Origin: Diadema setosum
Lineage: Eukaryota > Echinodermata > Echinoidea > Diadematoida > Diadematidae
Length of the DNA: 64,000 nucleotides
Reading direction: 5' to 3'
NCBI RefSeq assembly: GCF_964275005.1
Contig: NC_092689.1
Coordinates: 1,991,501-2,055,500 of the forward strand
This document shows positions 62,101 through 63,675 of this stretch, one piece after another. How positions within the stretch are numbered: position 1 is the first letter of the stretch; each line of letters opens with the position of its first letter. The notes below the pieces were generated by a model. The model saw only the letters and a program-made list of their open reading frames with translations. It did no database searches and was not told where the DNA came from. The position numbers and the translations under genes are program-made.

Positions 62101-63675
62101 ATGATTTTTTTTTTTGTATATCAGTGTTCCCAACGAACCTTCGGAATAACGAATCTTCGGAATAACGAACTGTAAACTTTCCAAACACCATGTTAAATCG
62201 AGTTCATAAATATAACTTTTAAGGTACCTTGTCTTTGCAGAATTACACAGGAAACGTCACTACTGCCGAGGCTACCCTCCCAAATGGTGAAGTCTTCTAT
62301 GAATTTGATACCAGTCTTGGTGCAACAGATGATTATAAACACTTCGAAATCGGCAGACAATCCGGGGAAATCAATATAATAACCCTGACCGACAGGGAAA
62401 CTCAGGAACAATACATTGTGAGTGTACACGCGTTCACCAAATATTATTCATTTTCAGCATATGGTATTTACACCGGAGGTATGTTTTATTCCCTGTACCT
62501 TTCAACCATTCTTAGCCAGTCATTGTAGTTGTGGATAAAGCACATAATCCTTATTGTAATACATATATACACAAAAGCTAACCTCAATGTAATAGCATAT
62601 GGCTATTTAGGTTGGCAATTACTGCAAATGAATTTTGTTGTCTGTCTTTCTTCTGGTGGACAATTTTTAGAGAGACACTGAGAGAGGTATAATATCTTAA
62701 AGAGAGATATTATTATCCTCAAGGGGTTAAAGAGTGTTAGTAAGCAACCACGGTGGAAGATCTATTGGTAGTGCTAGTTTTATGAGATATCTAATCCAAA
62801 AGATACCACTTAAGACATATTACAGCTTTGAACAACTTTGAAACAAACGCGTTCCAGTATAGACATCTAAAAAAAAAATGATTAGGACCATAAATATAAC
62901 GAAACTTACTGTATTTCTTTAATAGATTAACTTAGTCAACTTTTGATCATCAACAGCTGACCGTGAAGGCCATTAACAACGCAACGGGTGTACCGTCAAC
63001 GTCAGATGTCACTTTCTCTGTTATTGTCATTGATAAAGATGACAACGAGCCGGTTTTCTGGGGCCCGGTAAGTTCATTTTCTCGAGCTTACAACTATATG
63101 TAGTAGTATGTCGGGCTTAATACACATTTGCTTCAAACGATCCCCCCATCTTAATGATAAATTGAATTTTATTCACAATGCTCTGGAGGTTAAAAAATAT
63201 GTTTCGGAAGATTTCGCATTTAGAGTCGCTTCAAAATTTTATTTCGACAGTCCGCAGTGCTATAGGTACTGCTGCTGTGGGAGCAAAATTGGGTGTGGCT
63301 AATGTGTGCGTATACAACCATTCTCTACAAAAACCAGACGCTGATAAACATTTGAGCTTGTCAAATTTAATACACTGACTTGAGAACAGCAGAATGAAAA
63401 TGCTTTATGAGAATATAAATATCTGCGTTTTTATCAATTTCATTTATGTATGTGTGTGTTGTGTATTCATTTGTTAATATTTTTTGTGTTATCTTTTGAG
63501 AACGTAATGCGTCCGTCTCTCGTTTAGGGTACTGGCTCCGACGAGGTACTAGAACCACCTAACGAAGAAATGATGGTGTTCGAACACGAGCCCGAGGGAA
63601 CCTTTGTCGGAATTGTTCCGGCAGCGGTGGATCTAGACAGCGACACGTATAATACGATCTACTACTATCTCGTCT
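11413..63675 (+). CDS. Large cadherin, 27 exons, 5' part of the gene (EC1-EC12 plus start of EC13); 3' end outside window
   Basis: Cell-surface calcium-dependent adhesion protein. Joined CDS: 11413-11470, 14248-14316, 15336-15511, 16568-16627, 30891-30980, 33639-33731, 34745-34852, 35890-36015, 37126-37213, 38289-38395, 38984-39178, 39761-39913, 40868-41029, 42170-42228, 43628-43883, 50780-51010, 51401-51476, 52071-52355, 53431-53715, 55735-55947, 57862-58175, 59171-59269, 60330-60519, 61263-61477, 62241-62417, 62957-63067, 63528-63675. This gives 4144 nt, 1381 codons plus one base. A signal peptide (residues 1-20) is followed by EC repeats starting near residues 25, 137, 241, 357, 467, 569, 684, 783, 907, 1012, 1113, 1222 and 1328. 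Linkers such as DVDDNVP, DVNDNAP, DVNDEAP and DKDDNEP are the family's calcium sites. No other domain type, membrane segment or stop is reached. Repeat number and absence of EGF/LamG so far suggest a Cadherin-23, Cadherin-87A or Fat-like protein; I cannot tell which. The upstream ATG of the tandem pair ATGATG is used. Confidence 0.9.
12237..12687. mobile_element. TTAA-flanked nonautonomous element, copy 1 (intron 1)
   Basis: Bounded by TTAA at 12233-12236 and 12688-12691. Its body aligns along its length with the better preserved copy at 33957-34415: GATTTTCATAATTT at the left, TTCTTGAGCAGA, GTAATTCCATTACA, CATGCATTCTTATG and CTGAAAAT.ATCCGGA at the right. Noncoding. A TTAA target duplication is characteristic of piggyBac and Kolobok elements. 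Confidence 0.75.
13014..13062. repeat. (GA)n microsatellite
   Basis: Interrupted AGAGAG run in cadherin intron 1. A (TA)n tract follows at 13788-13824. The rest of intron 1 is unremarkable AT-rich DNA. Confidence 0.9.
14248..14316 (+). CDS. Cadherin exon 2: start of EC1
   Basis: Flanked by TAACAG and GTGAGT. Reads [20 protein letters not shown], then EAPG at the junction with exon 3. The ISESE segment occupies the position of the conserved glutamate near the start of an EC repeat. Phase 1 in, phase 1 out, 69 nt. Confidence 0.8.
14317..15335 (+). other. Cadherin intron 2
   Basis: About 1 kb with consensus splice sites. A small inverted repeat AAAAGGCGCT/AGCGCCTTTT lies at 14874-14921. Nothing else seen. 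Confidence 0.6.
15336..15511 (+). CDS. Cadherin exon 3: EC1 core
   Basis: Acceptor CTACCTAG, donor GTAAAT. Contains [20 protein letters not shown], with a DGDND motif in the place of the usual DxD calcium ligands, then an [15 protein letters not shown] segment in the position of the cadherin 'TG.I....LDRE' strand. One cysteine (RDCYD) may pair with the cysteine in exon 4. Phase 1 in, phase 0 out. Confidence 0.85.
15512..16567 (+). other. Cadherin intron 3
   Basis: About 1 kb of AT-rich sequence without recognised elements. Confidence 0.6.
16568..16627 (+). CDS. Cadherin exon 4: EC1 F-strand
   Basis: Acceptor CTACAG, donor GTAAGT. Twenty codons, [20 protein letters not shown], matching the strand after LDYE that normally reads 'Y.L.V.A.D'. 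It is followed by the 14.3-kb intron that carries the composite transposon. Phase 0 both sides. Confidence 0.78.
16752..17380. mobile_element. Nonautonomous DNA transposon with CCCCGGTCACACAGC termini
   Basis: Left end CCCCGGTCACACAGC at 16752-16766; right end is its exact complement at 17366-17380. The 629-bp body is unusually rich in CACGG, CACGTG and ACACGT words on both strands and has no long reading frame. I could not define a target duplication with certainty. Confidence 0.75.
17519..17684. mobile_element. Short inverted-repeat element with GGCGGATCCAG termini
   Basis: Left AATGGCGGATCCAG, right CTGGATCCGCCCCTG, with a G run inside. Related ends (CAGTGGCGGATCCAGG, CAGGGGCGGATCCAGG) occur at 48540 and 52816. 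Confidence 0.6.
17817..18678. mobile_element. Palindrome-rich nonautonomous transposon, copy 1 (intact)
   Basis: 862 bp. Ends GGGCCGGATGCATAAA and TTTATGCATTCGGCCC are complementary, flanked on both sides by AAT (17814-17816, 18679-18681). Sub-terminal regions are packed with the perfect 14-bp palindrome CAAGCAATTGCTTG and variants (at least six on the left, two on the right). The middle carries a GT-rich tract. No coding capacity. It is the intact reference for copy 2. Confidence 0.85.
19094..19784. mobile_element. Palindrome-rich transposon, copy 2, left part
   Basis: Aligns from its terminus to GCACAGGCGTGACG with copy 1. Flanked on the left by AAT (19091-19093). Interrupted at 19784 by the two-gene transposon. 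The remaining part is at 30257-30410. Confidence 0.88.
19785..19804 (+). repeat. Left terminal inverted repeat of the ISL2EU-like element
   Basis: AATAGACCGGTTTACTAATG, perfect complement of 30237-30256. The match continues imperfectly inward (TATGCA). Confidence 0.92.
20103..20537 (+). pseudogene. Transposase exon 1 (THAP finger) with apparent frameshift
   Basis: The ATG frame carries the first two cysteines of the finger. From about 20181 the homologous sequence ([19 protein letters not shown]) is in the frame of codons at 20183 onwards and runs to a consensus donor GTAAGT at 20538. One missing base, for example in the GGAG near 20178-20181, explains the change. The ATG frame stays open by chance to 20573, but its downstream translation shows no THAP features. 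Confidence 0.75.
20103..23183 (+). CDS. THAP-domain DDE transposase, four exons, one frameshift in exon 1
   Basis: Joined: 20103-20537, 21420-21635, 21928-22040, 22428-23183, all with consensus splice sites and matching phases (1, 1, 0). Exon 1 starts [17 protein letters not shown], the first two zinc ligands of a THAP C2CH finger. [20 protein letters not shown] and YICSKHF (the C and H ligands) follow, but one frame over, so a one-base frameshift lies near 20178-20181. Exon 2 holds a coiled-coil-prone leucine-rich segment. Exon 3 (MRYWKGAG) and exon 4 form the DDE_Tnp_4 (HARBI1-like) part: an HTH, then DCTEIF (first Asp), MADRGF (second Asp) and [10 protein letters not shown] (Glu). The family cuts and rejoins element ends, with THAP giving DNA specificity. 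The catalytic exon is open to its stop. AATAAA follows at 23396. Confidence 0.85.
20575..21190. mobile_element. Giant palindromic element inside transposase intron 1
   Basis: Perfect centre ACATCATGATGT (20877-20888). The arms pair for about 300 bases each: GCTAGCGCATGCGCACA with its complement, GTGTAGCTCTCCCAGGTTC, AACGTTGCACGCTACCTG and TACTACGTAGCGTAAT. Few mismatches. No coding capacity; fold-back MITE or inverted duplication. Confidence 0.85.
21420..21635 (+). CDS. Transposase exon 2
   Basis: Acceptor ACTACAG, donor GTAAAT, phase 1 both sides. Encodes [20 protein letters not shown] then CIFYTG, the FYTG motif typical just before the HTH of DDE_4 proteins. Upstream of it there is a Cys/Gln/Ser-rich linker. 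Confidence 0.82.
21928..22040 (+). CDS. Transposase exon 3
   Basis: Acceptor TTTGCAG, donor GTACAT, phase 1 in, phase 0 out. Reads [20 protein letters not shown] then RYWKGAG, the segment that follows FYTG in this transposase family. Confidence 0.82.
22428..23183 (+). CDS. Transposase exon 4: HTH and DDE catalytic domain
   Basis: Acceptor GTTTCAG, ends TGA at 23181-23183. Helix-turn-helix near [19 protein letters not shown], then catalytic Asp in IIDCTEIF, Asp in MADRGF and Glu in [10 protein letters not shown]. No internal stop, so catalytic residues are intact. Confidence 0.92.
   Translation, partial: DNRSRVLTLFEEFLLTLVRLRRGWTTLSLADTFGISKSLASNLFTTWINFLDLELKPLLIRWPSREQVLKHLPKSFKHFKNTRAIIDCTEIFVSKPSLPSSQRITWSNYKHHNTLKLLVATSPRGTFIFLSKLWTGSVSDKKITAESGFLDKIEYGDDIMADRGFLIRDLLAEKGATLNMPPFAQGKQLSSRATTKTRRIASARIHVERAIGRLKTFRLLNGTVPLDLKPLLNQIVGVCAALCNLQKPLNA
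23184..23698. other. Space after the transposase gene
   Basis: 3' UTR and AT-rich DNA; nothing else seen apart from the AATAAA signal. Confidence 0.5.
23396..23401 (+). promoter_or_regulatory. Polyadenylation signal of transposase gene
   Basis: AATAAA 213 bases after the transposase stop. Confidence 0.55.
23699..24145 (+). mobile_element. Ty3/Gypsy-like pol fragment (RT end and RNase H), broken
   Basis: Residues [34 protein letters not shown], then in another frame [34 protein letters not shown], and [15 protein letters not shown]. This order (RT thumb, TDAS of RNase H, EKEALA) is typical of Ty3/Gypsy polyproteins. At least one frameshift near 23940 and a stop after the last motif. No LTR or other domain nearby: a small dead piece. 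Confidence 0.85.
24165..24215 (-). mobile_element. SINE tail fragment
   Basis: TTCATTTGTCTCCATGTGGC followed by GTAGAG is a near complement of the tail of the SINE at 6226-6400. Confidence 0.45.
24574..24609. repeat. (AC)n microsatellite
   Basis: Uninterrupted CA dinucleotide run of about 35 bases. Confidence 0.95.
25137..25380. repeat. Polypyrimidine C/T tract
   Basis: About 240 bases almost purely C and T in CCCTCTCTCC-like units. The two open frames running through it reflect low complexity, not a gene. Confidence 0.85.
25381..26483. other. AT-rich space before the nuclease gene 3' end
   Basis: Nothing coding. On the - strand an AATAAA (26068-26073) lies 410 bases past the nuclease stop and could serve as its polyadenylation signal. 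Confidence 0.4.
26484..27323 (-). CDS. Nuclease exon 4: YqaJ catalytic domain
   Basis: Acceptor TTCTCCAG, ends with stop at 26484. Holds [51 protein letters not shown] and [13 protein letters not shown] in the order expected for YqaJ. A Cys-x-Cys-x2-Cys (CKCVSC) between the Asp and ExK motifs may bind metal. Confidence 0.9.
   Translation of the reverse strand, partial: ADPDAAALEFYDVALRENQPAPFAYDHLMVDKQVATIVSNSASPLTPAEVAERIIMTKEEVGDVEHHTRGQAGNQMWHDLRKCRLTASNFNSVLSSKKQDGGTLASRIIEGGALEFEPAAIEWGRKKEKVAAEHYSRVRRQSHRQHKLRQSGLCLLLERAYIGASPDGVATCKCVSCPEKRLVEVKCPFTERDSHPKDAARKRGCIVGPDGELAMDSSCKYFAQIQGQMGVCGISHCDLVVYTKKGICVVPVKFDEQYFKEMVIKLELFFINAILPKLC
26484..30069 (-). CDS. SAP-SWIM-YqaJ nuclease of the ISL2EU-like element, four exons, intact
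   Basis: Joined on the - strand: 30069-29480, 28585-28430, 27940-27808, 27323-26484, giving 572 residues without a stop, all splice sites consensus. Residues about 15-50 ([30 protein letters not shown]) form a SAP DNA-binding helix pair. A SWIM zinc finger CECQGGADGACRH spans the exon 1/2 junction. The last 280 residues are a YqaJ/lambda-exonuclease type PD-(D/E)xK domain: RLTASNF, ASPDGV (catalytic Asp), LVEVKCP (ExK) and FAQIQGQMG. The family includes phage recombination exonucleases. In this element a role in end processing or repair during transposition is an inference. The start uses the first of two ATGs ([16 protein letters not shown]). Confidence 0.88.
27506..27677. mobile_element. 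pogo/Tigger-like MITE in nuclease intron 3
   Basis: CAGTGGAAACTC at the left and TTTTCCACTG at the right with TA on both sides (27504-27505, 27678-27679). The internal ATAAAGAGAT / CTTTATAA / ATAAAGAG / GTTATAACAAG words are typical of pogo/Tigger MITEs. 172 bp. Confidence 0.75.
27808..27940 (-). CDS. Nuclease exon 3: linker
   Basis: Acceptor TGTCACAG, donor GTAGGT, phase 2 in, phase 0 out. Ser-rich then acidic: [34 protein letters not shown]. Probably disordered. Confidence 0.8.
28430..28585 (-). CDS. Nuclease exon 2: second half of SWIM finger
   Basis: Acceptor ACATTAG, donor GTATGT, phase 2 both sides. [20 protein letters not shown] completes the CxC...CxH finger, then [20 protein letters not shown]. 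Confidence 0.86.
28725..29098. mobile_element. Possible degenerate inverted-repeat element in nuclease intron 1
   Basis: GTATACAGTTCTGGTCGAGG at the left resembles the complement of the right end (CCTCAACCAGTACTGTACAG followed by TCCCTTTAA). The left terminus is eroded. A G run of about 18 follows at 29170. Tentative. Confidence 0.35.
29480..30069 (-). CDS. Nuclease exon 1: SAP domain to first half of SWIM finger
   Basis: Starts [10 protein letters not shown], Ser-rich, then SAP. Ends at VAYCECQG with phase 2 before donor GTAAGT. Distinctly GC-richer than its introns. Confidence 0.87.
30237..30256 (-). repeat. Right terminal inverted repeat of the ISL2EU-like element
   Basis: Perfect complement of the left terminal repeat, 20 of 20 bases. 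Confidence 0.92.
30257..30410. mobile_element. Palindrome-rich transposon, copy 2, right part
   Basis: Matches the last 150 bp of copy 1 (GCAAAAGGTAT, TTAAGCAATTGCTTGAGC, TTTATGCATTCGGCCC) and is flanked by AAT (30411-30413). Left plus right parts total 845 bp against 862 bp for copy 1. Confidence 0.88.
30891..30980 (+). CDS. Cadherin exon 5: EC1/EC2 linker
   Basis: Acceptor TTTCAAAAG, donor GTAAGA. Thirty codons beginning [18 protein letters not shown]. The PENDNSP segment is the DxNDNxP calcium linker with Pro-Glu replacing the leading Asp-Val. Ends with the glutamate of EC2 (DVNE). Phase 0 both sides; joins exon 4 in frame across the transposon-filled intron. Confidence 0.85.
31194..32521. 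mobile_element. TTAA-flanked element with G/C-homopolymer ends, copy A (intron 5)
   Basis: TTAA at 31190-31193 and 32522-32525. Ends CCCTAACTAGGTCGGG and CCCGGCCTAGTTAGGG. Immediately inside each end is a long G run followed by C run. Body matches copy B at 53883-55348 (TTTCATGACTTTTTTCTTTC, TTTTGAGCTTTATTT.GTGAT, TACATCATAGGCAATGTGTG). No coding capacity. Copy A carries a 531-bp TA-flanked insertion that copy B lacks. Confidence 0.85.
31601..32131. mobile_element. TA-flanked MITE made of GGTGTTA words, nested in copy A
   Basis: Ends CACTGTAAAAA and TTTTTGCAGTG are complementary with one mismatch. TA on both sides (31599-31600, 32132-32133). Copy B reads straight through (ACATAAAGTCG), giving the empty site. 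The inside repeats GGTGTTA or TAACACC about 25 times. A Tc1/mariner-type origin fits the TA duplication. Confidence 0.85.
33245..33491. mobile_element. Inverted-repeat MITE with GAAGAGTTTGTTTGC ends
   Basis: GAAGAGTTTGTTTGCAAAAA then CCGATAAGTCCA at the left; complement TGGACTTATCGG through CAAACAAACTCTTC at the right. About 32 bp terminal repeat, flanked by (TA)n so the duplication cannot be read. 247 bp. Confidence 0.75.
33492..33561. repeat. (TA)n microsatellite
   Basis: Long TATATA tract directly after the MITE, within 80 bp of the exon 6 acceptor. Confidence 0.95.
33639..33731 (+). CDS. Cadherin exon 6: EC2
   Basis: Acceptor CATATTAG, donor GTGAGT. Thirty-one codons with [20 protein letters not shown] and then [15 protein letters not shown] is the typical DxD calcium motif. 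Phase 0 both sides. Confidence 0.88.
33957..34415. mobile_element. TTAA-flanked nonautonomous element, copy 2 (intron 6)
   Basis: TTAA at 33953-33956 and 34416-34419. Ends AGGGACATTCCAGACGATTT and a complementary AAATCATCCGGAGGTCTCC-like right end. Same family as 12237-12687. Confidence 0.8.
34745..34852 (+). CDS. Cadherin exon 7: EC2
   Basis: Acceptor TCTAACCAG, donor GTGAGT. Thirty-six codons containing [19 protein letters not shown] and YVLCIQAS. Two cysteines (GCETD, VLCIQ) could form an intra-repeat disulfide. Phase 0 both sides. Confidence 0.86.
34853..35889 (+). other. Cadherin intron 7
   Basis: AT-rich; an (AAAAC)n run lies at 35411-35440. Nothing else seen. Confidence 0.6.
35890..36015 (+). 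CDS. Cadherin exon 8: end of EC2, start of EC3
   Basis: Acceptor CATCACAG, donor GTAATG. Begins [20 protein letters not shown]. The linker reads [10 protein letters not shown] where the family has DVNDNAPxF, so two calcium ligands are replaced. Then [16 protein letters not shown] starts EC3. Phase 0 both sides. Confidence 0.86.
36016..37125 (+). other. Cadherin intron 8
   Basis: Contains (TATC/TA)n then (GA)n at 36102-36208, a strong length-variable tract. No other element with clear ends. Confidence 0.6.
37126..37213 (+). CDS. Cadherin exon 9: EC3
   Basis: Acceptor CTTACAG, donor GTAACT. Contains [20 protein letters not shown] and [17 protein letters not shown] is the DxD/DxG-type calcium segment. 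Phase 0 in, phase 1 out. Confidence 0.84.
37214..38288 (+). other. Cadherin intron 9
   Basis: Noncoding. A C run and CA run at 37648-37672. Nothing else seen. Confidence 0.6.
38289..38395 (+). CDS. Cadherin exon 10: EC3
   Basis: Acceptor TTTCAACAG, donor GTATAT. Reads [20 protein letters not shown], then [16 protein letters not shown], the standard 'F.ID..TG.I....LDRE....Y.L.V' strand set. Phase 1 in, phase 0 out. Confidence 0.87.
38396..38983 (+). other. Cadherin intron 10
   Basis: AT-rich, no element recognised. Confidence 0.6.
38984..39178 (+). CDS. Cadherin exon 11: end of EC3, start of EC4
   Basis: Acceptor ATTAAAG, donor GTAAGT. Sixty-five codons. [17 protein letters not shown] is a canonical linker. 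EC4 starts with [14 protein letters not shown] and ends at QVFDLDS. Phase 0 both sides. Confidence 0.88.
39179..39760 (+). other. Cadherin intron 11
   Basis: AT-rich, no element recognised. Confidence 0.6.
39761..39913 (+). CDS. Cadherin exon 12: EC4
   Basis: Acceptor TGGTTTAG, donor GTAAGA. Fifty-one codons, [20 protein letters not shown] through [12 protein letters not shown]. The QNSTGLDYE segment replaces the usual LDRE. Phase 0 both sides. Confidence 0.84.
40165..40330 (+). mobile_element. LINE 3' tail with (ATT)n
   Basis: GAGCGCTTAGAAACGCC, then GCGCCATATAAATGCAATTA and a long ATT run to 40325. Same 3' end as the LINE at 2685-3260 and the complement at 61.6-61.8 kb. Little else of the LINE remains. 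Confidence 0.6.
40868..41029 (+). CDS. Cadherin exon 13: end of EC4, start of EC5
   Basis: Acceptor GCCAAATAG, donor GTAATC. Fifty-four codons with [15 protein letters not shown] as linker (Asn-Ile-Asn-Asp-Asn) and [19 protein letters not shown] starting EC5. Phase 0 both sides. Confidence 0.88.
41273..41388. repeat. Hairpin in intron 13
   Basis: ATTATTGGAAAATTGAGC and GAAAATGGGATTC on one side, complementary to GAATCCCATTTTC and GCTCAATTTTCCAATAA on the other. Loop of about 35 bases. Small MITE or inverted duplication. Confidence 0.75.
42039..42107. repeat. (CA)n microsatellite
   Basis: Two CA runs separated by CGAA, 60 bases before the exon 14 acceptor. Confidence 0.95.
42170..42228 (+). 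CDS. Cadherin exon 14: EC5 DxD segment
   Basis: Acceptor CGTTCAG just past a (CA)n tract, donor GTACGC. Nineteen codons, [19 protein letters not shown], plus two bases of the next codon. ASDAD and the acidic run are the calcium ligands. Phase 0 in, phase 2 out. Confidence 0.8.
42885..43115 (-). mobile_element. tRNA-derived SINE
   Basis: On the - strand: A-box-like GCTTGGTAGTCCAGAAG, then GTCCAGCAATTGGGAGATTA and B box GGTTCGAACCC, followed by a body and a terminal A tract (T run at 42897-42912 on +). The general build is like the SINE at 6.2 kb but the sequence family is different. Confidence 0.6.
43628..43883 (+). CDS. Cadherin exon 15: EC5/EC6
   Basis: Acceptor CTTTATAG, donor [26 protein letters not shown] is the 'F.I...TG.I' strand. 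The linker is [16 protein letters not shown]6 starts with YEVSIPEYN. Phase 2 in, phase 0 out. Confidence 0.88.
44095..44240. repeat. Small GTGTTTGA/TCAAACAC minisatellite
   Basis: Repeated GGTGTTTGAG.TGTTCAA words with G and C runs. No coding capacity. Confidence 0.65.
44690..44860. repeat. Low-complexity purine block after a CAGTGGCG end
   Basis: CAGTGGCGTATCTAGGGGGG followed by GAAAAA and GAAGAAGAAG runs and long G runs. The open frames here are low-complexity artefacts. Confidence 0.6.
45661..45955. mobile_element. Nonautonomous element with GGTCACACTGGC-like internal repeats
   Basis: GCGCTGTCAGAGTGGCAAAA and GATCGCAAAGTTTAA at the left match the complement of the right end (GCACTGTATGGCTAAAGATC, AAGAAGTTTAAGATCGCG). 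CACACTGGCAAGAGATCGAG is an internal near-copy. About 290 bp, no ORF. Confidence 0.6.
46560..48015. repeat. Tandem array of about 360-bp units (three or more)
   Basis: CCTCAAAACCTTAAAGTCT recurs near 46770, 47142 and 47494; CTGTGGCTGGGCAGCCATTT recurs near 47066, 47417 and 47921; TTTCAGTACTAATTTGCA recurs likewise. The later unit is interrupted by unrelated sequence and a (TA)n run (47696-47740). Open frames here come from the repeats. Confidence 0.8.
48540..49492. repeat. Tandem array of about 168-bp units between CAGTGGCG-type ends
   Basis: The word CCAAAGCGAAAAA or close variants starts units near 48599, 48775, 48943, 49112 and 49276 (spacing 176, 168, 169, 164). Each unit contains AACGGCAGTTT, TCAAGCTCGCTCGCTTCGCT and TGCCAGCAGTTGCGCCCGGT. 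The block begins CAGTGGCGGATCCAGG and ends GGTACGCCACTG, so it may be one element with internal repeats. The fifth unit has a TA run. Confidence 0.85.
49955..50062. repeat. Two CCATGGACCTAC inverted repeats
   Basis: CATGGACCTACATCG..CGTTGTAGGTCCATG at 49962-49997 and CCATGGACCTATACCG..TGCAGGTCCATAG at 50018-50046. Same motif at 48-74 and 55959-55984. Confidence 0.7.
50168..50507. mobile_element. Palindromic TTAA-flanked MITE (intron 15)
   Basis: TTAA at 50164-50167 and 50508-50511. Ends AGGGGATGGCTAGTAAC and GTTACTAGCCATCCCCT. Pairing continues inward through GGGAATGCTGAGGGATGATT and CAGAATGGTCTCATATTCAA almost to the centre, so the 340-bp unit can fold into one hairpin. Confidence 0.88.
50780..51010 (+). 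CDS. Cadherin exon 16: EC6
   Basis: Acceptor GTGTTACAG, donor GTACGT. Seventy-seven codons with [40 protein letters not shown], and [20 protein letters not shown], all typical cadherin signatures. Separated from exon 15 by a 6.9-kb repeat-rich intron but in frame with it. Phase 0 both sides. Confidence 0.9.
51011..51400 (+). other. Cadherin intron 16
   Basis: AT-rich, nothing recognised. Confidence 0.6.
51401..51476 (+). CDS. Cadherin exon 17: EC6/EC7 linker
   Basis: Acceptor CTTTCAG, donor GTAAGT. Reads [20 protein letters not shown] and NSPSR. Perfect calcium linker DVNDNAPSF followed by the DENSP motif of EC7. Phase 0 in, phase 1 out. Confidence 0.9.
51477..52070 (+). other. Cadherin intron 17
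   Basis: C, A and G homopolymers at 51589-51634. Nothing else seen. Confidence 0.6.
52071..52355 (+). CDS. Cadherin exon 18: EC7 and start of EC8
   Basis: Acceptor TTATACAG, donor GTACGT. Contains [40 protein letters not shown] and linker [11 protein letters not shown]. Nearly a full EC repeat in one exon. Phase 1 both sides, so the exon is symmetrical. Confidence 0.9.
52356..53430 (+). other. Cadherin intron 18 with GGCGGATCCAGG fragment
   Basis: CAGGGGCGGATCCAGGAATT at 52819, followed by a G run and GTGCGCCCCCC, resembles the ends of the elements at 17519 and 48540. The other side is unclear. Confidence 0.5.
53431..53715 (+). CDS. Cadherin exon 19: EC8
   Basis: Acceptor TACCCATAG, donor GTAATG. 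Begins [20 protein letters not shown]. The CDSGVC pair is an insertion near the A/B strand not seen in the other repeats here. Then [20 protein letters not shown]. Phase 1 both sides. Confidence 0.88.
53883..55348. mobile_element. TTAA-flanked element with G/C-homopolymer ends, copy B (intron 19)
   Basis: TTAA at 53879-53882 and 55349-55352. Ends CCCTAACTAGGCCGGG and CCCGGCCTAGTTAGGG, again with long G and C runs just inside. Interrupted by a LINE fragment (about 53978-54650) that copy A lacks. Confidence 0.85.
53978..54650 (-). mobile_element. 5'-truncated LINE nested in copy B
   Basis: On the - strand the C-terminal RT-protein end reads [18 protein letters not shown], then QEWNSLPSN and FKYLLRQFL (about 54645-54470). 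It ends in an (ATACA)n-like tail, seen on + as TATTGTATTGTATTG at 53978. Copy A runs AGAAGCTACCGCCGCG across the site, giving the empty site. Confidence 0.8.
55735..55947 (+). CDS. Cadherin exon 20: EC8/EC9
   Basis: Acceptor CCCCCAG after a long C-rich tract, donor GTAAGT. Linker [14 protein letters not shown], then [12 protein letters not shown] and [19 protein letters not shown], where DPDDGANG is the classic calcium loop. A short hairpin sits ten bases into the downstream intron. Phase 1 both sides. Confidence 0.9.
55959..55984. repeat. Hairpin ten bases after the exon 20 donor
   Basis: CCATGGACCTAC - GGTT - GTAGGCCCATGG, one mismatch in twelve pairs. Same motif as at 49.96-50.06 kb. Confidence 0.8.
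56393..57302 (-). mobile_element. 5'-truncated LINE in intron 20
   Basis: - strand: [20 protein letters not shown] at about 57150-57090, then [20 protein letters not shown] around 56970-56910 and [14 protein letters not shown]. The frame shifts between the two. Tail is an (AAATC)n run, seen on + as TTTGATTTGATTTGATT at 56396. Dead copy; the motif pattern is the C-terminus of a CR1/Jockey-like ORF2. Confidence 0.78.
57862..58175 (+). CDS. Cadherin exon 21: EC9/EC10
   Basis: Acceptor TTCGTCCAG, donor GTGAGT. Contains [29 protein letters not shown], linker [11 protein letters not shown], and EC10 [20 protein letters not shown]. Largest exon found in the gene, 314 nt. Phase 1 in, phase 0 out. 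Confidence 0.9.
58564..58620. repeat. (CAG)n/(CAA)n run
   Basis: CAGCAGCAG then CAACAACAA in intron 21; noncoding here. Confidence 0.9.
58974..59081. mobile_element. Short MITE with AGTCAAACCTGTCT ends (intron 21)
   Basis: TAGTCAAACCTGTCTTAGCG at the left and CGCTTTAGACAGGTTTGACT at the right are complementary with few mismatches; TA at both flanks. About 105 bp, pogo-like style. Confidence 0.7.
59089..59141. repeat. (GAA)n microsatellite
   Basis: GAAGAAGAAG run of about 50 bases, 30 bases upstream of the exon 22 acceptor. Confidence 0.95.
59171..59269 (+). CDS. Cadherin exon 22: EC10
   Basis: Acceptor ACCGTGCAG, donor GTACGT. Thirty-three codons, [20 protein letters not shown] through QRQSNEE. 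LDRE motif is intact. A (GAA)n run lies just upstream of the acceptor. Phase 0 both sides. Confidence 0.87.
59270..60329 (+). other. Cadherin intron 22
   Basis: No element recognised. Confidence 0.6.
60330..60519 (+). CDS. Cadherin exon 23: EC10/EC11
   Basis: Acceptor CATAACAG, donor GTAGGA. Linker [15 protein letters not shown], then [20 protein letters not shown] and an acidic VDDDEPG calcium loop. Locally more GC-rich than its introns. Phase 0 in, phase 1 out. Confidence 0.88.
60520..61262 (+). other. Cadherin intron 23
   Basis: No element recognised. Confidence 0.6.
61263..61477 (+). CDS. Cadherin exon 24: EC11/EC12
   Basis: Acceptor TTTCGCCAG, donor [25 protein letters not shown], then [15 protein letters not shown], and linker [13 protein letters not shown]. 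Phase 1 in, phase 0 out. Confidence 0.88.
61605..61775 (-). mobile_element. LINE 3' tail with (ATC/ATT)n, reverse orientation
   Basis: GCGTTTCTAAGCGCATTTAT on + is the complement of the conserved ATAAATGCGCTTAGAAACGC 3' end, preceded by a (CAT/ATT)n run at 61650-61720. Confidence 0.6.
62241..62417 (+). CDS. Cadherin exon 25: EC12
   Basis: Acceptor TTTGCAG, donor GTGAGT. Fifty-nine codons with [40 protein letters not shown] and QEQYI. The usual DxD loop is replaced by the Asn/Thr-rich [11 protein letters not shown]. Phase 0 both sides. Confidence 0.84.
62418..62956 (+). other. Cadherin intron 25
   Basis: AT-rich; nothing recognised. Confidence 0.6.
62957..63067 (+). CDS. Cadherin exon 26: end of EC12, start of EC13
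   Basis: Acceptor ATCAACAG, donor GTAAGT. Thirty-seven codons, [20 protein letters not shown] and linker [16 protein letters not shown]. Phase 0 both sides. Confidence 0.86.
63068..63527 (+). other. Cadherin intron 26
   Basis: AT-rich; nothing recognised. Intron 27 (63676 onwards) likewise. Confidence 0.55.
63528..63675 (+). CDS. Cadherin exon 27: EC13, last exon in window
   Basis: Acceptor TCGTTTAG, donor GTGAGT. Reads [20 protein letters not shown] and [15 protein letters not shown]. The FEHEPEG segment is the EC start glutamate motif and DLDSD the calcium loop. Ends phase 1, so the gene continues beyond the right edge. Confidence 0.84.
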